Shown: piece by piece, positions 1 to 5,385 of the stretch
Layout: the number at the start of each line of letters is the position of its first letter
How positions within the stretch are numbered: the first letter of the stretch is position 1
Origin: Bacteroidales bacterium
GTDB lineage: Bacteria; Bacteroidota; Bacteroidia; Bacteroidales; DYOH01
Direction of reading: 5' to 3'
Assembly (NCBI GenBank): GCA_030632545.1
Contig: DAOVUO010000223.1
Coordinates: forward strand, 1-5,385
Length of the DNA: 5,385 nucleotides
Translations under genes and position numbers: made by a program
The notes under the pieces: generated by a model
What the model was told of the DNA's origin: nothing
Databases searched by the model: none
What the model saw: the letters and a program-made list of their open reading frames with translations, nothing else

Positions 1-967
1 AAAATTAGAGCGTGAACTTGCTGATTTAGAGCAAAAAGAAGATGCTTTCTTATTAAACTACGGTTATCAAGGAATGGTTTCTACAATTGATGCTTTATTA
101 GATAGAAAAGATGTAGTTATATACGACAACGAAAGCCATGCTTGTATTTATGATGGCACTCGTTTACATTTAGGAAAACGCTTAGTGTTTAAACACAACG
201 ACATGGAGCAGTTTGAAGACCGCTTGAAAAAAGCCACTAAGATGACTAAGGGTACTGAAGGCGGAATTCTTGTTATTACAGAAGGAGTTTACGGAATGTC
301 GGGCGATTTAGCAAAACTTGACGAAATTGTAGCCTTAAAACAAAAATACGACTTCCGTTTATTAGTTGATGATGCACATGGTTTTGGTACTATGGGCGAA
401 CAAGGCCGAGGAACAGGCGACCATTTTGGCGTACAAGATGGAATAGATGTTTACTTTGGTACTTTTGCTAAATCAATGGCGGGTATTGGTGGATTTGTTG
501 CTGGAACAAAAGCAATTATCGACTATTTCCGTTACAGTATGCGTTCGCAAATATTTGCCAAAGCATTGCCTATGCCTATGGTTATAGGGTCATTAAAACG
601 TTTAGAATATCTTCGCAAAGGCGAGCAAAAAGAAAAACTTTGGGTAATTGTAAATGCTTTACAAAGTGGTTTGAAAAAAGCTGGTTTTGACTTAGGAAAT
701 GCAGCATCGCCTGTAACTCCAGTAATTTTTAGAGCTCAAACAGCTCAAGCAACAAATATTATTGTCGACTTACGCGAGAGATTTGGAATATTCACATCGG
801 CTGTTGTTTACCCTGTTATTCCTAAAGGCATTGTTCTTATTCGTCTGATTCCAACTGCTTCGCACAGTTTAGAAGATGTTGAATACACAATTAATGCATT
901 TAACGAAATAGCAATTAAACTTAAAAATGGCGATTACGATAGTGACGAAATCACTTTAAATGTTTAA
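1..967 (+). CDS. Alpha-oxoamine synthase family PLP enzyme, probable cysteate-fatty acyltransferase (sulfonolipid synthesis), 5' end missing
   Basis: The frame is open from base 2, 24 codons upstream of the first ATG at 74, and those codons (KLERELADLEQKEDAFLLNYGY) fit the family, so the ATG is internal and the gene starts outside the window. About 321 codons are visible of a usual 390-420. Fold-type I landmarks are present: the PLP-stacking His in ESHACI (codon 137-139), the pyridine-binding Asp and partner His in VDDAHGFG (368-379), and the Schiff-base Lys in TFAKSMAGIGGF (470-472). Family members (AONS/BioF, Kbl, serine palmitoyltransferase) join an amino acid to an acyl thioester with loss of CO2. 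The segment MRSQIFAKALPMP after the Lys differs from the Bacteroidota serine palmitoyltransferases I recall, and resembles a second widespread Bacteroidota paralogue. Enzymes of this family in Flavobacterium johnsoniae and Alistipes finegoldii (SulA) condense cysteate with acyl-ACP in capnine/sulfonolipid synthesis. The downstream cysteate synthase candidate supports that role. The family is certain; the substrate is inferred. Serine palmitoyltransferase is the main alternative. Confidence 0.8.
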   Translation, partial: KLERELADLEQKEDAFLLNYGYQGMVSTIDALLDRKDVVIYDNESHACIYDGTRLHLGKRLVFKHNDMEQFEDRLKKATKMTKGTEGGILVITEGVYGMSGDLAKLDEIVALKQKYDFRLLVDDAHGFGTMGEQGRGTGDHFGVQDGIDVYFGTFAKSMAGIGGFVAGTKAIIDYFRYSMRSQIFAKALPMPMVIGSLKRLEYLRKGEQKEKLWVIVNALQSGLKKAGFDLGNAASPVTPVIFRAQTAQATNIIVDLRERFGIFTSAVVYPVIPKGIVLIRLIPTASHSLEDVEYTINAFNEIAIKLKNGDYDSDEITLNV

Positions 968-976
968 ACTATAATT

Positions 977-1015
977 AACTTTGTTGGACTTAAAACGCTG
1001 ACAAAGTTTTTTTTT
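977..1015 (+). terminator. Rho-independent terminator after the acyltransferase gene
   Basis: AACTTTGT (977-984) pairs perfectly with ACAAAGTT (1001-1008) across a 16-nt loop, and the right arm runs into nine consecutive T (1007-1015). It starts 9 bases after the stop codon. The stem is short and AU-rich, but position and T-tract are typical. It suggests that the acyltransferase transcript ends here and that the cysH run has its own promoter. The stem sequence is the same as that of the palindromes in the tandem repeat just downstream. Confidence 0.75.
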
Positions 1016-1031
1016 ATGTTTAATTACTATT

Positions 1032-1337
1032 AATACTTAGTTAAACTTTGTCAAAGCTGCGGTTAATAAACGCATAAAATACTTATAATCAAATACTAAA
1101 TTTTAAGAACGAACTTTGACAAAGTATTGAATTATACAATACTTAGTTAAACTTTGTCAAGGCTGCGGTTAATAAATGCATAAAGTACTTATAATCAAGT
1201 ACTCGATTTTAAGAACAAACTTTGACAAAGTATTTAATTATACAATACTTAGATAAACTTTGTCAAAGTTGCGGTTAATAAACGTATAAAGTACTTATAA
1301 TCAAGCACTCGATTTTAAAAACGAACTTTGACAAAGT
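1032..1337. repeat. Three tandem copies of a 106-bp intergenic repeat
   Basis: Copies begin with AATACTTAG at 1032, 1138 and 1244, an exact 106-bp period. Copies 1 and 2 are full length and differ at about 8 positions by eye; copy 3 is similar until about 1337 and then diverges. Each copy contains, in order, a near-palindrome of AACTTTGTCAAAGTT, a GCGGTTAATAAACGC-like short hairpin, the segment AGTACTTATAATCAAGTACT (a perfect 7-bp stem with 6-nt loop in copy 2, 1184-1203, weaker in the others), and a second palindrome, AACTTTGACAAAGTT-like. No open reading frame of note spans the region, and there is no CRISPR-like pattern of constant repeats with unrelated spacers. Together with the flanking terminator and inverted repeat, this accounts for essentially all of the 424-bp gene-free gap. 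Function is unknown: it could be a dispersed intergenic repeat family, a regulator-binding array or a structured leader. Confidence 0.9.
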
Positions 1338-1338
1338 T
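1044..1338. promoter_or_regulatory. Array of six regularly spaced AACTTTGWCAAAGTT palindromes
   Basis: Six sites lie at 1044-1058, 1112-1126, 1150-1164, 1218-1232, 1256-1270 and 1324-1338. Start-to-start distances alternate 68 and 38 bp. Each is a 7-bp inverted repeat around one central base, T in the first site of each copy and A in the second. The two sites of copy 3 are perfect; those of copies 1 and 2 carry one or two mismatches at the outer right half. Because the first and second sites of a unit are reverse complements of each other, the RNA could fold either as small local hairpins or as one longer stem joining both sites. They could be operators, but they could also just be the conserved core of a repeat element. 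No regulator is encoded nearby. Confidence 0.5.
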
Positions 1339-1356
1339 ATTGTTTACAAACAATAA
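1337..1356. promoter_or_regulatory. Perfect inverted repeat upstream of cysH, possible operator
   Basis: TTATTGTTT (1337-1345) and AAACAATAA (1348-1356) are exact reverse complements separated by AC, a 20-bp near-continuous palindrome ending 35 bases before the cysH start. It shares its first two bases with the last AACTTTGACAAAGTT site but has a different sequence, so it is not part of the 106-bp unit. No T-tract follows, so a terminator is unlikely. Place and symmetry fit a dimeric repressor or activator site for the cysH run. I could not place a convincing Bacteroidota promoter (TTTG / TAnnTTTG): TATAGT at 1358-1363 is a weak -10-like match without a correctly spaced partner. Confidence 0.45.
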
Positions 1357-1391
1357 TTATAGTAAACACAATAAAAAACGCCCCTACATAA

Positions 1392-2138
1392 ATGAAAGAT
1401 TTAGCTAAAAAACTTTCGCAGGAATTTGCCCAAACATCTATAGAAAACACTTTAAAGGCAATTAGTGAAAGATTTAAAAACAAAATTACTTTTTCAACTA
1501 GCTTTGGCCAAGAAGATCAGGTAATTTCGCATATTATTTTTACTAATGATTTTCCCGTAGAAGTTTTTACGCTTGATACTGGTCGTGTTTTTCCTGAAAC
1601 ATATAAAGCTTACAACGAAACTCTTACAAAATACGGTAAACAAATTACTAGCTATTATCCTGAAACCACAGCAGTAGAAAAAATGGTGACTAAAAAAGGC
1701 CCATTGAGTTTCTATGAATCTGTTGAAAACCGCAAAGAATGCTGTAATATTCGTAAAGTTATTCCATTAAAAAGAGCCTTAGCCAATATGGATATTTGGA
1801 TTACTGGACTTAGAGCATCGCAATCCGACGCTCGTGCCGAACTTGATTTATTTCAATACGAAGAAAGTTTTAATGTGATAAAGTATAATCCTCTCACAAA
1901 TTGGTCGCTCAACGAAACAATGGATTATATAAAAAAGAATAATATTCCTTATAATACACTTTTTGACAAAGGATTTGTTAGTATTGGCTGTGAACCTTGT
2001 ACTAGAGCCATTAAAAAAGGCGAAGACTTTAGAGCAGGCCGTTGGTGGTGGGAAGATAATTCTAAAAAAGAATGTGGATTACACGCACCTGAACAACTTG
2101 AGCAAACAACTAAAATAAACATTAAACATATTAAATAA
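1392..2138 (+). CDS. cysH: Adenylylsulfate (APS) reductase, 4Fe-4S type, CysH family
   Basis: This 248-residue cytoplasmic enzyme reduces APS to sulfite and AMP using thiol electrons (thioredoxin or similar). Motifs in order: the nucleotide-binding STSFGQEDQV (35-44), LDTGRVFPETY (61-71), the Cys pair in KECCNIRK (117-118), GLRASQSDAR (139-148), the pair GCEPC (200 and 203), RWWWE (217-221) and the C-terminal catalytic Cys in KECGLH (228). The CC...CxxC set is the 4Fe-4S ligand signature of APS reductases; PAPS reductases of the enterobacterial kind lack it, so APS is the likelier substrate. Length is normal for the bacterial form. The ATG at 1392 gives an N-terminus of expected length; no Shine-Dalgarno site is seen, as is common in Bacteroidota. 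It is the first gene of a compact run, with the permease 9 bases downstream. No sulfite reductase or sulfate-activation gene is in view, so the sulfite may go to the cysteate synthase candidate of the same run. Confidence 0.92.
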   Translation: MKDLAKKLSQEFAQTSIENTLKAISERFKNKITFSTSFGQEDQVISHIIFTNDFPVEVFTLDTGRVFPETYKAYNETLTKYGKQITSYYPETTAVEKMVTKKGPLSFYESVENRKECCNIRKVIPLKRALANMDIWITGLRASQSDARAELDLFQYEESFNVIKYNPLTNWSLNETMDYIKKNNIPYNTLFDKGFVSIGCEPCTRAIKKGEDFRAGRWWWEDNSKKECGLHAPEQLEQTTKINIKHIK

Positions 2139-2147
2139 AAACTTTAT

Positions 2148-3929
2148 ATGCTTATTTACCCTGATGCTTATTTAGTTATTATTGCACTAATATTTATACT
2201 TATTAGTTTATATACCGAATTTATTGGGGCAAGCTATAGTTTTGTTATTGCCATTGTTTTTCTGGGAATGACTGGTGTACTCACACCCTCGGAAATACTT
2301 AGTGGTTTAGCCAACGAGCAAATTGCTATTATAATAATGCTTTTACTTGTGGGCGATATTTACCGTCAAACGGGCGTACTAAATAGCCTTTTCGATAAAT
2401 TATTTATTGGAACTAAAAGCCCTGCCCAATTCCGACGTAGAATGATGATAATTGTAGGTACATTTTCGGCATTCCTAAATAATACTCCATTGGTTGCTTT
2501 AATGATGCCATACGTGAGCACTTGGGCAAAAAAAAATAAAATATCAGTATCAAAATTCCTACTCCCCCTCTCATTTGCAGCTATTTTAGGTGGATGTGTT
2601 ACTTTAATAGGTACATCAACAAACCTTATAGTTGGCGGTTTACTTATCGACCAACAAATAATGCCCGATATTGAACCTTTGGGTATATTTGAATTTATAT
2701 ACGTAGGTATACCAATGGCTGTTATTGGTTTTATATACCTAAGTATTGCATCAAATAAATTTTTGCCCGAGCGTAAAAATGCTTTAGAAAAACTTCACGA
2801 CGAAGAGCGTAAGTACATTGTAGAAGTAGAAGTAAAGCCTGAATGCGAACTTATTGGCAAAGTTCTTAAAGATACAGACTTTTATCATACCGAAGGATTA
2901 GAGCTTGTTGAAATTGTTCGTGCTGACCAAAGAACTATACCTGCCACACCAAATATTGTTATTTTTGAAAGTGATACATTAATATTTACTGGCAATGTAG
3001 AGCAAATTGCCGATATGGTAGATGCAAATCCAAAACTTGTTATTCCATCAATTGGTATGTTTACTCAAAAAACCGATACCCAAGTAGTAGAAATTGCCAT
3101 TGCACACAACTCTAGTATAGTAGGAAAACAAATCAGAAAAATTAATTTTAGAAAACAATATGATGCCACCGCTATTGCTGTACACCGCAATGGCGAAGTA
3201 CTATCGGGAAAAATTGAAAATCTTGTAATTAAAACTGGCGATGCATTGCTACTGCTTGCTGGACAAAATTTTAATGCCCGTGAAAAAAGCCAAAAAGACT
3301 TTTTCCTTATTTCGCACGTAAAGGAAATACGCAAACTGGGCTTCTTACGTGCTTTTGTACTTATTGGTGGCACATTTACAATTATTGCTCTGGCAGCAAT
3401 GGGTATAATCAAGCTTTTTATGGGGATTATTGTACTACTATTAGTTTCGCTAATGTTTAAAATTGCCTCGCCAAAAGATCTCCCCAAAAGTATAGATTAC
3501 GATTTGGCTCTTATTATAGCTCTTTCATTGTCGTTAGGTATTGCCATGACCAAAACTGGTGTGGCTGAATTCATAGCACAAAAATTTATACAACTATTTG
3601 TTCCTTATGGCCATTTAAGTTTGCTATTTGGCATGTATTTTATTACCGCTATACTCGCAGCATTTATCACAAATAAAGCAGCAGTTGCATTGATATTCCC
3701 AATTGCCATTACACTAGCCAAAGACCTAAGTATATCACCTCATGCAATGGCTCTGCTTGTAGCTTATGCAGCAGCAGCTAATTTTATGACTCCAATTGGC
3801 TATCAAACTAACTTAATGATATATGGCCCTGGCGGCTACAAATTTAAAGACTTTATAAAAATTGGTACACCTTTAACCATTATATACATGGTGGTAAGTG
3901 TATTTATTATCTACGATATGTATTTTTAA
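2148..3929 (+). CDS. SLC13/DASS-type anion permease with two RCK_C (TrkA-C) domains, probable sulfate importer
   Basis: This is a 593-residue inner-membrane protein. The N-terminal half holds about six hydrophobic segments (roughly 9-28, 30-46, 57-75, 98-127, 137-166, 183-200). Two soluble RCK_C/TrkA-C-like domains follow (about 225-290 and 311-375), each with the pattern of a buried GK, a beta-rich core and a late GD or SD turn (ESDTLIFTG, KTGDALLLLAG). The C-terminal half has about six more segments (about 399-437, 452-475, 490-524, 532-552, 572-593). The two halves mirror each other: NNTPLVALMMP (111-121) matches TNKAAVALIFP (508-518), and GTSTNLI (155-161) matches GYQTNLM (551-557), the paired TN motifs of the SLC13 fold. 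Relatives with central RCK_C domains include the Chlamydomonas SLT sulfate transporters, and similar permeases often sit beside cysC/cysD/cysN in Bacteroidota. Its place after cysH points to sulfate uptake; another anion such as a sulfonate or dicarboxylate cannot be excluded. The start is fixed by the 9-bp spacing to cysH. Confidence 0.85.
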   Translation: MLIYPDAYLVIIALIFILISLYTEFIGASYSFVIAIVFLGMTGVLTPSEILSGLANEQIAIIIMLLLVGDIYRQTGVLNSLFDKLFIGTKSPAQFRRRMMIIVGTFSAFLNNTPLVALMMPYVSTWAKKNKISVSKFLLPLSFAAILGGCVTLIGTSTNLIVGGLLIDQQIMPDIEPLGIFEFIYVGIPMAVIGFIYLSIASNKFLPERKNALEKLHDEERKYIVEVEVKPECELIGKVLKDTDFYHTEGLELVEIVRADQRTIPATPNIVIFESDTLIFTGNVEQIADMVDANPKLVIPSIGMFTQKTDTQVVEIAIAHNSSIVGKQIRKINFRKQYDATAIAVHRNGEVLSGKIENLVIKTGDALLLLAGQNFNAREKSQKDFFLISHVKEIRKLGFLRAFVLIGGTFTIIALAAMGIIKLFMGIIVLLLVSLMFKIASPKDLPKSIDYDLALIIALSLSLGIAMTKTGVAEFIAQKFIQLFVPYGHLSLLFGMYFITAILAAFITNKAAVALIFPIAITLAKDLSISPHAMALLVAYAAAANFMTPIGYQTNLMIYGPGGYKFKDFIKIGTPLTIIYMVVSVFIIYDMYF

Positions 3930-3950
3930 AATCTTAAAAATTATATAATT

Positions 3951-5270
3951 ATGAGTAATACAAAATTCCATTTCGAATGTCGTTCTTGTGGAAATAAAAT
4001 AGACGGTTTTAAAGAGTGGTTTGCTCACGGACAAAAATGTTCGAAATGTGGAAAAAGTAATATCTACACTATTTATAATACGGATAAAGAAAAACTTAAA
4101 GAGCTTGTTGCTTCAGATGTAAAACCAGATAGTTTATGGCATTATTTTGATTTTTTGCCCTTAAACGATGCTAAAAACATTGTTTCGGATGGCGAAGGGG
4201 TGTCTCCTATCCAGCAATGGCACTTCCTTGAAAAGTTTGCGAAACAACAATATGGCCTCAACCTAAAGGTTTTTGTAAACCGTAACGACTACAGCCCAGG
4301 TACTGGAACGTTTAAAGATAAAGGTGGAACTTTAATTGCCAGCGTTTTAAAGGAACAAGGCGTAAAAGAATACGTAGTGGCTAGTACTGGAAATACTGCC
4401 AATGCAGTTGCTTTATATCTAGCAAAAGCAGGTATTTCGGCTTCAATATTTGTTCCACAAGATGCGCTTAGCGAAAACTTTGTTCACATTGGCTCATTAG
4501 GACAAAAAGTATATTTTGTAAAGGGTGATTACGCCTATGCTAAAAAAATTGCGGCCGAATACGCTAAAAAGCATGGCTTACTTATTTCATTAGGAAATCT
4601 TGACCCACTACGTTTGGAAGCTAAAAAAACAACTGCATTTGAAATTATCCGACAACTAGGCAAAATGCCCGATGTATATATTCAGGCTGTTAGTGGAGGA
4701 ACTGCTCCATTAGCTTTAGAAAAAGCATTTGTTGATTTTGGTGATACAGGTATTTTAGGCGATATTCCTAAAATGATTTTTATTCAGGGTCATTATTGTG
4801 CCCCTCAAGTTGATGCGTGGAATAAAGCCAAAGAAACAAATTTTCCTGAAGGTTGGGAAATGGACTATCCAATTTACGATAATCCAAAAGTATATGTACC
4901 AACAATTGCAACAGGAAACCCAGGCTTATACCCTCAATTGGCCAAATTAGTAAAAAGAACAAATGGCGAATATTATGCCGTACATGAGGAAACATCAATT
5001 GATGTAGCAAGATTAGTTGCTTACGAAAAAGCAGCTAAAATTGGCCCTGCATCTGCTATAGCAATACTAGGATTTTTTGAAGCACTAAAAAACAATGCTT
5101 TAAAAGACGGTCAATCTGTATTTATTAATATAGGCGAAGGAGTTGGTAGAGCTATTTCATTCCTCGAAGATGTAAGCTATACTCTTGAAGAAATAAGCTC
5201 TGTAGAAGACACTAAGCGTTTTGACAGAGAACAATATAGAGAGTTTGTGTGGAAACCATTTAAAAAGTAA
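3951..5270 (+). CDS. Threonine-synthase-like PLP enzyme, probable cysteate synthase
   Basis: The 439-residue protein opens with a zinc ribbon (Cys10, Cys13, Cys30, Cys33) and continues as a fold-type II PLP enzyme of the threonine synthase family. Lys122 in GTGTFKDKGG is the Schiff-base lysine, ASTGNTAN (144-151) is the substrate-carboxylate and PLP-contact loop, SGGT (248-251) is in the place of the phosphate-cup glycine loop, and GPAS (365-368) matches the EPAS of threonine synthases. The last active-site motif reads NIGEGVGRA (393-401) where threonine synthases usually have TGHGLKD. In Methanosarcina, cysteate synthase evolved from threonine synthase and makes L-cysteate from O-phosphoserine and sulfite for coenzyme M. 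A bacterial counterpart beside an APS reductase, a likely sulfate importer and a cysteate-type acyltransferase would supply cysteate for sulfonolipids. There are no other threonine-pathway genes here (no hom or thrB). True threonine synthase is the main alternative. Family assignment is firm; substrate is inferred. The gene starts 21 bases after the permease and is probably co-transcribed. Confidence 0.72.
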   Translation: MSNTKFHFECRSCGNKIDGFKEWFAHGQKCSKCGKSNIYTIYNTDKEKLKELVASDVKPDSLWHYFDFLPLNDAKNIVSDGEGVSPIQQWHFLEKFAKQQYGLNLKVFVNRNDYSPGTGTFKDKGGTLIASVLKEQGVKEYVVASTGNTANAVALYLAKAGISASIFVPQDALSENFVHIGSLGQKVYFVKGDYAYAKKIAAEYAKKHGLLISLGNLDPLRLEAKKTTAFEIIRQLGKMPDVYIQAVSGGTAPLALEKAFVDFGDTGILGDIPKMIFIQGHYCAPQVDAWNKAKETNFPEGWEMDYPIYDNPKVYVPTIATGNPGLYPQLAKLVKRTNGEYYAVHEETSIDVARLVAYEKAAKIGPASAIAILGFFEALKNNALKDGQSVFINIGEGVGRAISFLEDVSYTLEEISSVEDTKRFDREQYREFVWKPFKK

Positions 5271-5277
5271 GAAGTTA

Positions 5278-5339
5278 TAAGAAGTTTTGAGTTGTGAAGT
5301 TTTTAGTTAACCGAAAACTTCACAACTCAAAACATCTTA
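5278..5339. terminator. Long hairpin between convergent genes, probable bidirectional terminator
   Basis: Arms 5284-5303 and 5314-5333 are exact reverse complements (20 bp) and extend to 26 bp (5278-5303 with 5314-5339) with a single A:A mismatch at 5283/5334. The loop is 10 nt (TAGTTAACCG). It begins 7 bases after the cysteate synthase stop and ends 3 bases before the stop of the convergent minus-strand gene. No clear T-tract follows on the plus strand; on the minus strand the flank is T-rich (complement of AAGAAGTTATAAGAAG). It may act as a terminator, a transcript-end stabiliser, or both. GAAGTT occurs at 5271, 5281 and 5297. Confidence 0.65.
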
Positions 5340-5342
5340 AAA

Positions 5343-5385
5343 CTACACTCTAATTCCAATTACTAAAATATCATCTATCTGCTTG
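5343..5385 (-). CDS. C-terminal end of a convergent gene, possibly a SpoIIE/PP2C-type phosphatase
   Basis: On the minus strand, the 14 codons before the window edge read KQIDDILVIGIRV followed by TAG at 5345-5343. The gene continues beyond the window. The tail, with Q-x-DD followed by a hydrophobic strand and an immediate stop, resembles the ends of SpoIIE-type PP2C serine phosphatases common in Bacteroidota, where the second Asp of the DD pair is a metal ligand. Thirteen residues are too few to be sure. Support also comes from the large hairpin lying exactly between this stop and that of the plus-strand run. It has no evident link to sulfur metabolism. Confidence 0.45.
   Translation of the reverse strand, partial: KQIDDILVIGIRV

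Noticed and set aside
74..76. ATG as the true start of the first gene
   Set aside because: The frame is open upstream to the window edge and the upstream residues match the family, so this Met is internal.
1032..1337. CRISPR array
   Set aside because: The full 106-bp unit is repeated, with no unrelated spacers between short constant repeats, and no cas genes are present.
1328..1363. TTGACA (1328-1333) and TATAGT (1358-1363) as a sigma-70 style promoter for cysH
   Set aside because: The spacer is 24 bases, too long, and Bacteroidota primary promoters use a different consensus; TTGACA here is part of the repeat palindrome.
1961..1972. TTTTGACAAAGG within cysH resembling the intergenic palindrome
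   Set aside because: It lacks the left half of the symmetry and simply encodes FDKG in a conserved part of the protein.
3065..3487. 140-codon open frame on the minus strand
   Set aside because: It lies wholly inside the permease gene, matches no family I recognise and has a composition expected from the antisense of a membrane protein gene.
4780..5010. 76-codon open frame on the minus strand
   Set aside because: It is antisense to the conserved C-terminal half of the threonine-synthase-like gene, with no start context or recognisable domain.

Overview
The window is AT-rich DNA with tightly spaced genes, starts without Shine-Dalgarno sites and proteins that resemble Bacteroidota families. 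I read it as chromosome of a Bacteroidota bacterium; order and species cannot be fixed from the sequence alone. All four main genes lie on the plus strand.

Layout. Bases 1-967 hold the 3' part of an alpha-oxoamine synthase (PLP enzyme that condenses an amino acid with an acyl thioester). It most resembles the Bacteroidota paralogue linked to cysteate-fatty acyl transfer. A rho-independent terminator follows (977-1015). Bases 1016-1391 carry no gene. They hold three tandem copies of a 106-bp unit packed with the palindrome AACTTTGWCAAAGTT, then a separate 20-bp inverted repeat just upstream of the next gene. Bases 1392-5270 form a compact three-gene run with gaps of 9 and 21 bp: an iron-sulfur APS reductase (cysH), an SLC13-type anion permease with two RCK_C domains, and a threonine-synthase-like PLP enzyme that is best explained as a cysteate synthase. 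A long, nearly perfect hairpin (5278-5339) closes the run. The last 43 bases encode the C-terminal end of a convergent minus-strand gene, possibly a SpoIIE/PP2C-type phosphatase.

How the genes fit together (inference). The permease would import sulfate. After activation to APS by enzymes encoded elsewhere, CysH would release sulfite. The threonine-synthase-like enzyme would join sulfite to O-phosphoserine to give cysteate. The alpha-oxoamine synthase would condense cysteate with an acyl thioester to give 3-ketocapnine, the first dedicated intermediate of sulfonolipids. The window therefore looks like a sulfate-to-sulfonolipid locus. The enzyme families are read directly from motifs. The substrate assignments of the two PLP enzymes and the permease rest on homology memory and on the way the genes complement each other.
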